A program made the translations under genes and the position numbers. Of a DNA stretch of 64,000 nt, positions 49,211 to 58,778 are shown piece by piece (positions within the stretch are counted from its first letter, which is position 1; each line of letters starts with the position of its first letter). The DNA is taken from the NCBI GenBank assembly GCA_009781695.1, contig WQVH01000004.1, positions 1 to 64,000 on the forward strand, read 5' to 3'. The notes under the pieces were generated by a model. The model had not been told where the DNA came from. It was given only the letters and a program-made list of their open reading frames with translations, and made no database searches. Source of the stretch: Oscillospiraceae bacterium. Its GTDB lineage: Bacteria; Bacillota; Clostridia; Oscillospirales; Oscillospiraceae.

Positions 49211-50371
49211 CTATCTATTTTGCTGATAACCCAGCTCAATACCGGCTATGATACCCATGTGGATATTCGATGTACCTTCGAGTGTCTCAAACTGCTTTGC
49301 ATCACGCAGCCACCTGCCGCAAGGATATTCATCCGAATAGCCGTAAGAGCCATAAATTTTCATCGCTACATTGGCACCATGAACGGCTGCATTACAGGCA
49401 AAAACCTTAGCCATCGAGGTTTCTTGCTGGCTGGGTAGTCCATTTTCCTTGAGCCATGCCGCTCTAAATACCAAAAACTTCGCCGCATCGTCTTCCAGTT
49501 TCATCTCAGCGATTTGCTGTTGAATCATTTGGAATTTACCGATCTGCTGACCAAACTGTGTGCGCTCATTTGCATATTGGATGCTGCCCTCAAGACATGC
49601 CGCAGACAACGCTGCTGCACCTGTGGCGCAACCCATACGGGTGTTGTTGAGCATCCACATGCACAGTTGGAAGCCTTTGTTTTCTACACCGAGCAGGTTG
49701 GCTTTCGGAATCTTTGCATCTTCAAAAACGATTTCGGAAGTGGGCGCAGGCCACATACCGACTTTTTTGTGAATCGGTATTCTTTCAACGCCTTCGGTGG
49801 TTTCGTTAAAATCTACGATGAAGCATGAAATGCCCTTTGCACCCGCGGCCGGATCGGTTTTTGCGAAAATCAGCATAATGTCTGCCGTATGTCCACCGGA
49901 AATCCACATTTTTGAGCCATTGAGCAGCCAGTGGTCGCCGCAGTCTTTTGCCGTCATTTTCATGCTGCCGACATCGGAGCCCGAGTTTGCCTCAGTAATT
50001 GCAAAACTACCAACATATTCACCGCTGCAAAGTCCGGGGATATACTTTTGCTTTTGCTCTTCGGTACCATGATGCAAAATAGTCATCGCAGGACCCCAGA
50101 CATTGCCGGATATGCTCAAACGCCATGATGTGTGGACTTTAGAAATCTCATAAAGCGCCGCAACACCTTCCATCCAGCCCAGTCCGTTTCCGCCATACTC
50201 TTCAGGAATAGAAAAACCTAAAAGACCCAATTCACCCAGTTGCGAAAGAATCTCACGGCGATAGTGGTGGTTTTCTTCATCTTGTTCGATCCAAGGTGCG
50301 ATTTCTTTTTTAGCGAAGTCTCTTGCCATTTCGGCAATCATTTCCATGTCTTCGGTATATGCAAAATACAC
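49211..50371 (-). CDS. Acyl-CoA dehydrogenase, candidate non-decarboxylating glutaryl-CoA dehydrogenase
   Basis: AITEANSGSDVGSM, YGSYGYSDEYPCGRWLRDAKQFETLEGTSNIH; Arg in VHTSWRLSIS aligns by eye with GCDH substrate-binding Arg (VDSGYRSAMS). Confidence 0.75.
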   Translation of the reverse strand: MYFAYTEDMEMIAEMARDFAKKEIAPWIEQDEENHHYRREILSQLGELGLLGFSIPEEYGGNGLGWMEGVAALYEISKVHTSWRLSISGNVWGPAMTILHHGTEEQKQKYIPGLCSGEYVGSFAITEANSGSDVGSMKMTAKDCGDHWLLNGSKMWISGGHTADIMLIFAKTDPAAGAKGISCFIVDFNETTEGVERIPIHKKVGMWPAPTSEIVFEDAKIPKANLLGVENKGFQLCMWMLNNTRMGCATGAAALSAACLEGSIQYANERTQFGQQIGKFQMIQQQIAEMKLEDDAAKFLVFRAAWLKENGLPSQQETSMAKVFACNAAVHGANVAMKIYGSYGYSDEYPCGRWLRDAKQFETLEGTSNIHMGIIAGIELGYQQNR

Positions 50372-50385
50372 TATTTTAATCCTCC

Positions 50386-50775
50386 TTATGCGATTGATAC
50401 AACAGGCTTACCGCTTTCAAGCATATCGCCTTTTGCAACAAATACTTCTTTGATCGTACCGGCACGCGTGGCCACGATTTCATTTTCCATTTTCATAGCT
50501 TCAAAGATCAAAAGCACCTGATTGGCTTTGACCTGATCTCCTGCTTTTACGCTTACAGACAGTACGGTACCCGGGAGCGGCGCTAAAACGCTCTCGGCAC
50601 CGCCTGCCGAAGTTGCTTCTGCTTTTGGCGCAGGCGCTGCGGGCTTTGGTGCGACCGGAGCAGACCTTTGCACCGGAGCTGCTGCTTGGACTGCTGCCAC
50701 TACAGGTGCGCCGCCAACTTCTTCGACATCTACTTCATACGTATTTCCATTTACCGTTACTTTATAGTTTTTCAT
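50386..50775 (-). CDS. gcdC: Biotin carboxyl carrier subunit (GcdC / 1.3S type)
   Basis: KNYKVTVNGNTYEVDVEE, Ala/Pro-rich linker, LIFEAMKMENEIVA biotinylation motif. Confidence 0.88.
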   Translation of the reverse strand: MKNYKVTVNGNTYEVDVEEVGGAPVVAAVQAAAPVQRSAPVAPKPAAPAPKAEATSAGGAESVLAPLPGTVLSVSVKAGDQVKANQVLLIFEAMKMENEIVATRAGTIKEVFVAKGDMLESGKPVVSIA

Positions 50776-50893
50776 AATCGATTACATCCTCCACTCATAT
50801 TATAAATGATTCAATGATTTATGGTGTATCGCGATGGGACTTAGACCCCGGAGATTATTTTATTGCATTGCGCATGTTTCGCTTTATATCAGT

Positions 50894-52447
50894 CTACCCG
50901 CTGTTTCTGACCAATGGATTTGTAGGCGCAACACCCGAGCCGATCTGAGCAGAACTGCTCATGCTTCTGATCAGCGGATGGACATGCCCGCCTCTGTAGG
51001 CAGCAATTGCCGCTGTTATCGCTGCAATGAGCTCTTTATCTTCTATGCCGAGGTCTTTCTTGCGCCTGTATTCAAGAAAGGCCTTCCCAACTTGCGGAAA
51101 CAGAGCATAGGTCAGCACATCTTCCTCACTGGTAGCAAGGTCACCGATTTCCGCTTTGAGTTTGTCAAATTCTTCCGGAATTAAATCTGCCGGACGGCAT
51201 GTGATGACTTCATCATCGCCGATGCACTTCTTGCGCATTTCCTCATTGACAGGTGCAGGTAATGTGCCGTATTCTCCGCGCATCATCGAGCGAAACTCTT
51301 TCGTCACCATCTTATATCGCTCACCGCCAACGATGTTCATTACAGCTTGTGAACCGACAATTTGGCTGGTTGGTGTTACAAGCGGCGGATAACCCGCTTC
51401 CTCTCTCACACGCGGCACTTCGTTTAAGACATCATAATATTTATCTTCTGCATTGAGATCCTTGAGCTGGGAGATAAGATTCGATATCATCCCGCCGGGC
51501 ACTTGATATATGAGCGTATTCGTGTCCACTTGAAGTACACGTGGATCACGGAATCCCTCCTCAGAAAGTCTGTCTGCGACATCTCTGAAATGTTCCGCAG
51601 CTTTGCTCATCTTCTCAAGATCGAGACCTGTATCACGTTCATGCCCCTTGAGCGACGCAACCAGCGATTCTGTAGCCGGTTGAGAGGTGCCGTTGGCCAG
51701 CGGTGATAGAGAAGTATCCACTATGTCTACACCTTCCAGTGCAGCCAGTAGATAGTTCATGTCGCCTGTTCCGGCGGTGTTATGCGTGTGCAGATGGAGC
51801 GGCACTTTTACGCGCGCTTTGAGCTTCTTTATCAGGCTGGCTGTATCCATCGGAAGCATCAAATTGGCCATGTCTTTTATTCCAATCACATCAGCACCCA
51901 TATCTTCAAGCCGCATTGCAAGGTCTATCCAATATTGTTCATTATGCACCGGGCTGACGGTAAAGGACATCGCAGGTTCAGCGATGCCGCCGTACTCTTT
52001 AACGCTCTTCATCGCTTTTTCTAAGTTGCGCACATCGTTGAGCGCATCGAAAATACGCACGACATCGATGCCATTTTCAATGGATTTCTTGCAGAACTTA
52101 TCTACAACATCGTCGCCGTAGTGGCGGTAACCGAGGATGTTCTGTCCGCGAAACAGCATCTGTAGTCTCGTATTGGGCAGCGCTTTGCGCAGTGCACGCA
52201 GACGCTCCCATGGATCTTCATTGAGGAAACGGATACATGCATCGAATGTCGCACCGCCCCAACATTCAATCGCCCAATAGCCAATACTGTCCAGTACCGG
52301 GCATATCGGCAGCATATCTTCAAGGCGCATCCGCGTCGCCGCTTGCGACTGGTGTGCATCACGAAGAATGGTATCCATCACATTGAGTTTCTTGCCGGAG
52401 ACCAATGGTTTTTCGGCTCCTATTACTTTTCTGGAAATATTGATCAC
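50894..52447 (-). CDS. 5S-type carboxyltransferase (oxaloacetate decarboxylase alpha / pyruvate carboxylase subunit B / transcarboxylase 5S), no biotin domain
   Basis: DTILRDAHQSQAATRM, GGATFDACIRFLNEDPWERLR, MLFRGQNILGYRHY, IGIKDMANLM, HLHTHNTAGTGDM; likely GTG start at 52447 just after the gcdA stop. Confidence 0.9.
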   Translation of the reverse strand: MINISRKVIGAEKPLVSGKKLNVMDTILRDAHQSQAATRMRLEDMLPICPVLDSIGYWAIECWGGATFDACIRFLNEDPWERLRALRKALPNTRLQMLFRGQNILGYRHYGDDVVDKFCKKSIENGIDVVRIFDALNDVRNLEKAMKSVKEYGGIAEPAMSFTVSPVHNEQYWIDLAMRLEDMGADVIGIKDMANLMLPMDTASLIKKLKARVKVPLHLHTHNTAGTGDMNYLLAALEGVDIVDTSLSPLANGTSQPATESLVASLKGHERDTGLDLEKMSKAAEHFRDVADRLSEEGFRDPRVLQVDTNTLIYQVPGGMISNLISQLKDLNAEDKYYDVLNEVPRVREEAGYPPLVTPTSQIVGSQAVMNIVGGERYKMVTKEFRSMMRGEYGTLPAPVNEEMRKKCIGDDEVITCRPADLIPEEFDKLKAEIGDLATSEEDVLTYALFPQVGKAFLEYRRKKDLGIEDKELIAAITAAIAAYRGGHVHPLIRSMSSSAQIGSGVAPTNPLVRNSG

Positions 52448-52449
52448 CC

Positions 52450-54219
52450 CTATTCTATGCCGTTGAGGTAGTTCCATTCACGAATCGCGCGCGGTGTAAG
52501 CATCTGATGGAATGCGCAAATCGATTCCGGATTTTGGTAAGCTGCACCAACGAACGCGCATATGTACTTGCGCAGTTCTGAGAACTTAACGATTTCATCT
52601 ACAAAGCCCTGTTTTGCGCAAGCGCCCGGACGAGATGTGTCTGTGTAATTTTGAATCAGCTTGTTCATCTTATCAATAACAGGTGAGATATCTTTTCCGG
52701 CATCCTTTTCCTTGACCAGTCTGCGGGCAAACATTGCCGCAGCCGCTGTTTCTCCGTGCATGACGTAGATTTCAGTTGTTGCAGTACCCAGACTAAATAC
52801 ATTCCGGTCAGTACCTTGCGGACCACCCATAACATAGTGTGCCGCAGCCGTGCCCTTGCGCAGTGTAATTTCCATCTGCGGGACTGCCGCATTTTGGATA
52901 CTGTAGATCAGTGACTGCCCAAGACCAAGGAGTTCTGCCATCTCGGAGGGGTCACCTACATCAATTCCGGATGTATCTTGGAACCAAATCACAGGAATCC
53001 TGTCACGCGCACATAATGTGACGAATTCACTCATCTTGATCAGACCTTGACGATAAAGCTTGCCACCTGCACCTACGCTGTTTTCGAGGTATTCCGGGTA
53101 GTTGGGAATCATACCTTGGAAGTTTGACACCGCACCGCAGAGCAGACCGTTGACTTTAGCCAATCCGCAAACGATTTCAGGCCCATAGCCCATTTTGTAT
53201 TCCATAAATTCACTGTTGTCAAATACGCATGATAAAACCTTGCGGATATCATATGCCCTGCGTTGATTAAATGGTACATGCGTATAGAGGTCTTCCGTAG
53301 GAAATTGCGGCTCAACCGGATCTGCTACGCGGAAGAAATTCTCATTATATGCGGGGATTGCATCCATGTACTTCTTTATTGACTCCAGTACGCCCTCTTC
53401 TCCGGTATATACTTCACGGAAAAATCCGGTCACACCAAAGTGAACTGAAACAGAGCCGGGCGGATCTTCACGTTTTGCTGTTTTTGTCGCTGCGATCAGT
53501 GCTTCGGCAGCTTCTTCATCAACATAGCCCTTGGGATTCATGCCGCTGACAATACCCGCTCCACCAACGGCCATGTTGGCTTTTTCGTGTGCCAGAAGAA
53601 TAGTCGGGCTAATCGCATGATATCCACCGCCTGCCGGGTTTGTTCCATAAATACCGCAGATGATCGGAACGCCCAACTGCATCAGCTCTGCATGACGGTA
53701 AAATGGCGTACCGCCTGTTATGCGGCCTGCATATACTTTTTCTTGCTCATCCATTTTTACGCCGCTGCAATTGAGCACATAAACCAGCGGAATGTTGAGT
53801 TGCTTGGCCATATCGGTCGCACGTGTAAGTTTCAGCGCTTGACCGGCTACCCATGCTCCGGCAAGCTTCTTGTTGTCGGAGGCAATAATGACTGCCCATT
53901 TGTCGCGAATTTTACCAAGTCCGGTAATTACGCCTGTGCTTCCGTCCGGGTTTTTCTCAGGGTTGTAGAGGCTGTTGAGCGGACACCACGATCCGGAATC
54001 CAGCAGCACTTCGAGACGTTGAAGTGCTGTCATCTGACCGGCTTCGTTCAGTGATTCATCGCTGCGTCCCGAGGCCAATATCTCTTCTACTTCCTGTTGG
54101 ACGTCCTTTTCGATTTTTTTGAGTTCAGCTTCATTTTCTGCGTTGGGGTTGTCGAGCGGTGCGCCAATGACCGGCATGCTCTGGAAATAACTTGGCATTG
54201 AGTATCCGAATGTACTCAT
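52450..54219 (-). CDS. gcdA: Glutaconyl-CoA decarboxylase alpha subunit-like carboxyltransferase
   Basis: 589 aa; YSMPSYFQSMPVIGAPL N-terminus, KKLAGAWVAGQA, VYVLNCSGVKMDEQEKVY, GGPQGTDRNVFSLGTATTEI, NPESICAFHQMLTPRAIREW, resembling remembered Acidaminococcus GcdA along its length. Confidence 0.88.
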   Translation of the reverse strand: MSTFGYSMPSYFQSMPVIGAPLDNPNAENEAELKKIEKDVQQEVEEILASGRSDESLNEAGQMTALQRLEVLLDSGSWCPLNSLYNPEKNPDGSTGVITGLGKIRDKWAVIIASDNKKLAGAWVAGQALKLTRATDMAKQLNIPLVYVLNCSGVKMDEQEKVYAGRITGGTPFYRHAELMQLGVPIICGIYGTNPAGGGYHAISPTILLAHEKANMAVGGAGIVSGMNPKGYVDEEAAEALIAATKTAKREDPPGSVSVHFGVTGFFREVYTGEEGVLESIKKYMDAIPAYNENFFRVADPVEPQFPTEDLYTHVPFNQRRAYDIRKVLSCVFDNSEFMEYKMGYGPEIVCGLAKVNGLLCGAVSNFQGMIPNYPEYLENSVGAGGKLYRQGLIKMSEFVTLCARDRIPVIWFQDTSGIDVGDPSEMAELLGLGQSLIYSIQNAAVPQMEITLRKGTAAAHYVMGGPQGTDRNVFSLGTATTEIYVMHGETAAAAMFARRLVKEKDAGKDISPVIDKMNKLIQNYTDTSRPGACAKQGFVDEIVKFSELRKYICAFVGAAYQNPESICAFHQMLTPRAIREWNYLNGIE

Positions 54220-54670
54220 TTCATCCCTCCTATGTATAATTTTTTATAGTTTTGGTAATATCGTGCTGTATGCCGCACAGTTTTGGTCATTATAACATTA
54301 AATACGGATTGTTGTATATAAAATAACAATACCAAATTCATATGCTATATTGAGGATGTTTGAATGATATATTCGAACATTTGCACAATTTATACCATTT
54401 TTATTGTACAAATCACGAAAGATATACTATCAATTTTTTAAAATTAACCAAAATTAACTTCAATTTTATTGTACGTTTTGGCATTAATGTGCTATGTTTA
54501 TCATTATCAATCGGCCTTAATGCGTTCATTAAAGGCCACAATGTCAAAGCGCAAGTATTTTTATAAGGCGGAACTGAAGATCTCTGGGTCGATTACGCTT
54601 CATTGTGCCCATTTTTTCAAACCATCAAAAAAGAAAACCCTCACCTTTTCATAACGGCTTGGGTTTTAGA

Positions 54671-54746
54671 TGGTGACCCGCCCGCGATTCGAACGCGGGA
54701 CACCCTGCTTAAAAGGCAGGTGCTCTGCCGACTGAGCTAGCGGGTC
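54671..54746 (-). tRNA. tRNA-Lys(TTT)
   Basis: GACCCGC acceptor, anticodon loop CTTTTAA, GTTCGAATC, encoded CCA. Confidence 0.93.
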
Positions 54747-54843
54747 ATACTGTTTATTATGCGCACAATCTCTCTCATCAGCGCTAAAGTAATATAGCAT
54801 GTGGGTCGGGTACTGTCAAGGAAAAAATTCATGAAATTACAGA

Positions 54844-55479
54844 CTAACTATCCTGATTTATGAGTGAGATTATCTCATGGATCAGGAACATGCGATTATC
54901 AAGCTCCGCAATTTTGTCGGCGCATATAATGAGCTCATCGCAAAGATGCGATGGGACATGATCTTGGTATTTATACCGAGCCTTATGCTCAAGCGTTGAC
55001 CAGAAGTTCATTGCCTCGGTACGAATCTGGACTTCAACCACTACTTCTTCTGATATTTCCGAGTGAAATACCGGTATGCCCATGATCACATGGTAACTAC
55101 GATAACCACTCGGCTTCGGACTGGATATATAGTCTTTTTCCTCTAATATACGCACATCAGGCATCGCCCGCAGCAAGTCTGCCAGATAATAAATATCTTT
55201 CGCAAAAGAACAAATGATCCGAATCCCTGCGATGTCTTTCAGATGTTTTTTGGCGTTTTCTGCCGTGATATCCACCTGCATGTTTTTCAGTTTCTGTGCA
55301 ATACTTTCCGGGGATTTTATCCGACCCTTTATATGTTCTATCGGGTTATTTTCTTGAAAAACATTGAGGTCTTCATGGATGATGCTCAGCTTTGTCAGCA
55401 GCGTTCTCTGACCCCATTCATATATGAGCAGTTCTTTTTTCAGCTTTACAAACTCTTCATTGCTAAATCGTACTGACAT
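54844..55479 (-). CDS. Small alarmone synthetase (RelA/SpoT synthetase domain, YjbM/YwaC type)
   Basis: IAGIRIICSFAKDIYYLADLL, DYISSPKPSGYRSYH, VEVQIRTEAMNFWSTLEHKARYK. Confidence 0.9.
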   Translation of the reverse strand: MSVRFSNEEFVKLKKELLIYEWGQRTLLTKLSIIHEDLNVFQENNPIEHIKGRIKSPESIAQKLKNMQVDITAENAKKHLKDIAGIRIICSFAKDIYYLADLLRAMPDVRILEEKDYISSPKPSGYRSYHVIMGIPVFHSEISEEVVVEVQIRTEAMNFWSTLEHKARYKYQDHVPSHLCDELIICADKIAELDNRMFLIHEIISLINQDS

Positions 55480-55617
55480 GGTTTATGGCCTTTCCTTTCG
55501 TGTATCTCAACGCATAAGATTATACATTAAGTTTGCCGATTTTTCAAATTTTCCTCTTGATTTATTCAAAAATAGTAAGTATAATGACGTGAATTTAGTG
55601 TACAGGAGGAATATATT

Positions 55618-55896
55618 ATGGATCCCACCATGATCATTGTAATAGTGGCGATGATTGCTGTTTTCTATTTTTTCATGATTCGTCCGGAGAAAAAGAAAAA
55701 GAAAGCCCTTGCAGATATGCGTGATTCACTGTCGGTTGGCGACAGCATCACCACAATCGGCGGCATTTTAGGCAAAGTCGTTTCTGTTGATGGCGAAAAA
55801 ATCACCTTTGAGACCAGCGAAGATCGTGTACGTGTCCAAGTTGCAAAATGGGCCATCTCTACGGTCGGCAAGCCGCCCGAAGATCAACCCAGATAA
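55618..55896 (+). CDS. yajC: Preprotein translocase subunit YajC
   Basis: YFFMIRPEKKKKKALADMRDSLSVGDSITTIGGILGKVVSVD. Confidence 0.93.
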   Translation: MDPTMIIVIVAMIAVFYFFMIRPEKKKKKALADMRDSLSVGDSITTIGGILGKVVSVDGEKITFETSEDRVRVQVAKWAISTVGKPPEDQPR

Positions 55897-55948
55897 CTTG
55901 ATACAATATGAAACCTATAGTCAGCATGGGATTTAGTATCCTCGCTGG

Positions 55949-57586
55949 CTATTGTTTTATCATTACCGCTTCTGCGCAACGTATCCCATCCACTGCCGCC
56001 GACATAATCCCGCCTGCATAGCCCGCACCCTCTCCGCACGGAAACAATCCTTTCACATTCACGGACTCGAAGCAATCCCGCTCAATACGCACCGGGCTTG
56101 AACTTCTGGTTTCCACTGCAGTCAAGACCGCATCAGGGTGTGCAAATCCGGATATTTTACGCTCAAATTGAGGCAGCGCCTCAGCCAGTGCATCGCAAAT
56201 AAATTCAGGCAACACATCCCATAGATTGCAATATTTGACACCGGGTAAATAAGTAGGCGCTACCTGCCCTTGTCCTCTTGAAGCCCGCTTTTCTAAAAAA
56301 TCACAGACCAACTGAGCCGGAGCGCAATGATTGCCGCCTCCGACCTTAAACGCAGCTCGCTCTAATTTTCTTTGTAACGCAATCCCGCCCAGAGGAGTAT
56401 TTCCGAAATCGTCAGGTGTGACAGAACAGAGCAATGCTCCATTAATGTTTTCTCCATCTCTGGCATAGTGACTCATTCCATTGGTCACTACACCGCCGGA
56501 TTCCGAAGCCGCCGCAACGACTTGGCCGCCGGGGCAAACGCAAAAGGTGTATACAGAACGTCCATTATCTAAATGCGCCACCAGCTTATAATCCGATGCA
56601 GGAAAGCCTATCCCGCTTGATATGGCATGAGCGCCATATTGCGTCATGTCAATTGCGCTTTGCAAATGTTCAATACGCACCCCTAGCGAAAAACTCTTTG
56701 GAGACAGTGCAACACCGCGATTATATAGCATTTCAAAAGTATCTCTTGAACTATTTCCCGGTGCGAGAATCAGTGTATCTGTAGCCATTGAGTACTGCCT
56801 CAGACCTTCAGATACGCTAATACTGCGAAGCTTGCCACCATCGATTTCCAAATCGGCAAGCCTATGGCCGAATTTCACCGCACATCCCAGCTCAATCAGC
56901 CTTTTTCTCATACCAATGACAACATCTCGCAATCTATCCGTACCAATATGGGGCTTTGCCAGATAAAGTATATCGTCCGGCGCCCCAAATGCGACAAGGC
57001 GCTCCAGTACATATCTTATGCGCATGTCATTTAAGCTCGTTGTCAGTTTACCATCAGAAAATGTCCCTGCACCGCCTTCGCCAAACTGGACATTGGAGCT
57101 TTCGTCAAGTACGCCCGCTTCCCAAAAATGCACAACAGATTTTATTCTATCAGAGACAGGTGCTCCGCGTTCAAGAACAACACTCTTGATCCCGGCTTCT
57201 GCAAGACACAGTGCTGCAAAGAGACCCGCCGGACCCATTCCAACAATTACAGGCGGATTTTCAAGCGTTTTGGCTTTTATCTCCGGAAATGTATAGGGCT
57301 CCGGAGGGATATAGTTTGAAACGCAAGCGCTGTCTTGTGAAAAGGCTTTGGACGCTTTGGGTTTGCGTGCTTCAGTCCCTAAACACCGACCTTCTTCCAT
57401 ATCCAAGTCAACTAGCAAGGTATATACAAATCGAACATCTGATTTGCGGCGTGCATCTATTGATAGTCTATGTATTTTCATATCTTTTATCGCACCTGCC
57501 GAAACGCTCAAAATCCCCGCAGCTGTTTGCCGCAGGGTTCTTTCATCGCACCGTGCTTTGAGTCTGATATCAGATAACTTTAGCAT
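55949..57586 (-). CDS. NAD(P)/FAD-dependent oxidoreductase
   Basis: VIVGMGPAGLFAALCLAEAGIKSVVLERG, FGEGGAGTFSDGKL, FPCGEGAGYAGGIMSAAVDGIRCAEAV. Confidence 0.9.
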   Translation of the reverse strand: MLKLSDIRLKARCDERTLRQTAAGILSVSAGAIKDMKIHRLSIDARRKSDVRFVYTLLVDLDMEEGRCLGTEARKPKASKAFSQDSACVSNYIPPEPYTFPEIKAKTLENPPVIVGMGPAGLFAALCLAEAGIKSVVLERGAPVSDRIKSVVHFWEAGVLDESSNVQFGEGGAGTFSDGKLTTSLNDMRIRYVLERLVAFGAPDDILYLAKPHIGTDRLRDVVIGMRKRLIELGCAVKFGHRLADLEIDGGKLRSISVSEGLRQYSMATDTLILAPGNSSRDTFEMLYNRGVALSPKSFSLGVRIEHLQSAIDMTQYGAHAISSGIGFPASDYKLVAHLDNGRSVYTFCVCPGGQVVAAASESGGVVTNGMSHYARDGENINGALLCSVTPDDFGNTPLGGIALQRKLERAAFKVGGGNHCAPAQLVCDFLEKRASRGQGQVAPTYLPGVKYCNLWDVLPEFICDALAEALPQFERKISGFAHPDAVLTAVETRSSSPVRIERDCFESVNVKGLFPCGEGAGYAGGIMSAAVDGIRCAEAVMIKQ

Positions 57587-57597
57587 AGCTCTCCCAT

Positions 57598-57625
57598 GGG
57601 CGACCGAGAACGGTCGCCCCTACAA
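57598..57625. repeat. Short dispersed palindrome (gggcgacc...ggtcgcccctacaa)
   Basis: gggcgaccgagaacggtcgcccctacaa. Confidence 0.45.
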
Positions 57626-57645
57626 CAATATCTCCCGACAGTTTA

Positions 57646-58014
57646 CTATTTCGCTTCCGGTGGGGTAACTATGCACACAAGCATTTGCGCACAGGTTGCG
57701 CCTGTGTTTTTTGCTGATTTTTTCGTATTGGGTCCGCAATGATAAGAATCACCGGGATAGAGCGTTGTCTTGACTTCATTTTCAGTGCCGACTTCTGATT
57801 CGATATACATTTCACCTTCAACTACGTAGTAAATCGACTCTTTTGGGTTAGAACCATATTCTACACCGCCGCCCGGCAGAAAGTGACTCAAACCCATAAC
57901 AATGCTTCCATCATTGACATCTTGCGGATTGTGTAGGCGAGTTGTTTGTACGTCATAATGTCCGGGAGCCTCATATTTGACTGCTTCGTTTTTTCTGGTG
58001 ATTTTGTAACTCAT
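57646..58014 (-). CDS. Cupin-domain protein
   Basis: SHFLPGGGVEYGSNPKESIYYVVEGEMYIESE...LYPGDSYHCGPNTKKSAKNTG. Confidence 0.82.
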   Translation of the reverse strand: MSYKITRKNEAVKYEAPGHYDVQTTRLHNPQDVNDGSIVMGLSHFLPGGGVEYGSNPKESIYYVVEGEMYIESEVGTENEVKTTLYPGDSYHCGPNTKKSAKNTGATCAQMLVCIVTPPEAK

Positions 58015-58096
58015 AATAAATAATCCTTTCAAATCAAATAAAGTAATATGCGCATTTTTAGAATAGTAAGCATTTTATCATCAAGTTTATTCAAGT

Positions 58097-58693
58097 TCAA
58101 GCAAAGCTTTGCTTAAGCTTCGCATAATCTTCCGGATAGTTCACATTCATAATCAACGCATCGCTCCAAAATTCACCCAACGCTTCCGGCGCTACAAATT
58201 GTGCCGATTCTTCAGTAAAAAGTTCGGTCATTCTGTAATCCCCTATGCTTATCAGCGCCTTACATTTGTCCAAGATATCTTTGCGATAATACGCAAACAA
58301 AGGCTCCAGCTTCCCATCCGGAAGCCTTACCACACAAGCAGATTTACCGCTCTCTTTACCCAATTCAATGATCTTAAGCGCTGCTTCCGGAGATGCAAAA
58401 GGCAGATCCGCAGCAACCAAAAAGACCCCATCCACATGCAATGCAGAGAGCGCCGCATGCAATCCGGACATCGGCCCCGCCCCCGGTATGATATCAACCA
58501 GTCTGTCTGCCTTAATTTCCGGATACTTCTCAGCATCAGCAACACTGAGATACACATTTTCAAACACATAAGAAAACTTGTGCACAACTGATTCCAATAA
58601 TGTCTCGCCATCCATCGGCAGCGCGAGTTTGTCTCGACCCATCCGGCGGCTCTTGCCCCCTGCAAGGATTACCACAGCACGCATACTCGTCAT
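58097..58693 (-). CDS. mobA: Molybdenum cofactor guanylyltransferase
   Basis: VVILAGGKSRRMGRDKLALPMDGETLLE, FLVAADLPFASPE. Confidence 0.88.
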   Translation of the reverse strand: MTSMRAVVILAGGKSRRMGRDKLALPMDGETLLESVVHKFSYVFENVYLSVADAEKYPEIKADRLVDIIPGAGPMSGLHAALSALHVDGVFLVAADLPFASPEAALKIIELGKESGKSACVVRLPDGKLEPLFAYYRKDILDKCKALISIGDYRMTELFTEESAQFVAPEALGEFWSDALIMNVNYPEDYAKLKQSFA

Positions 58694-58778
58694 CTCCCTT
58701 ACTTTGAATCCCCACTGCACAGCAGTCATTGTATCATACCCATTTGACAATGGGTAGCATTAGAAGTAAAATCTCCTC

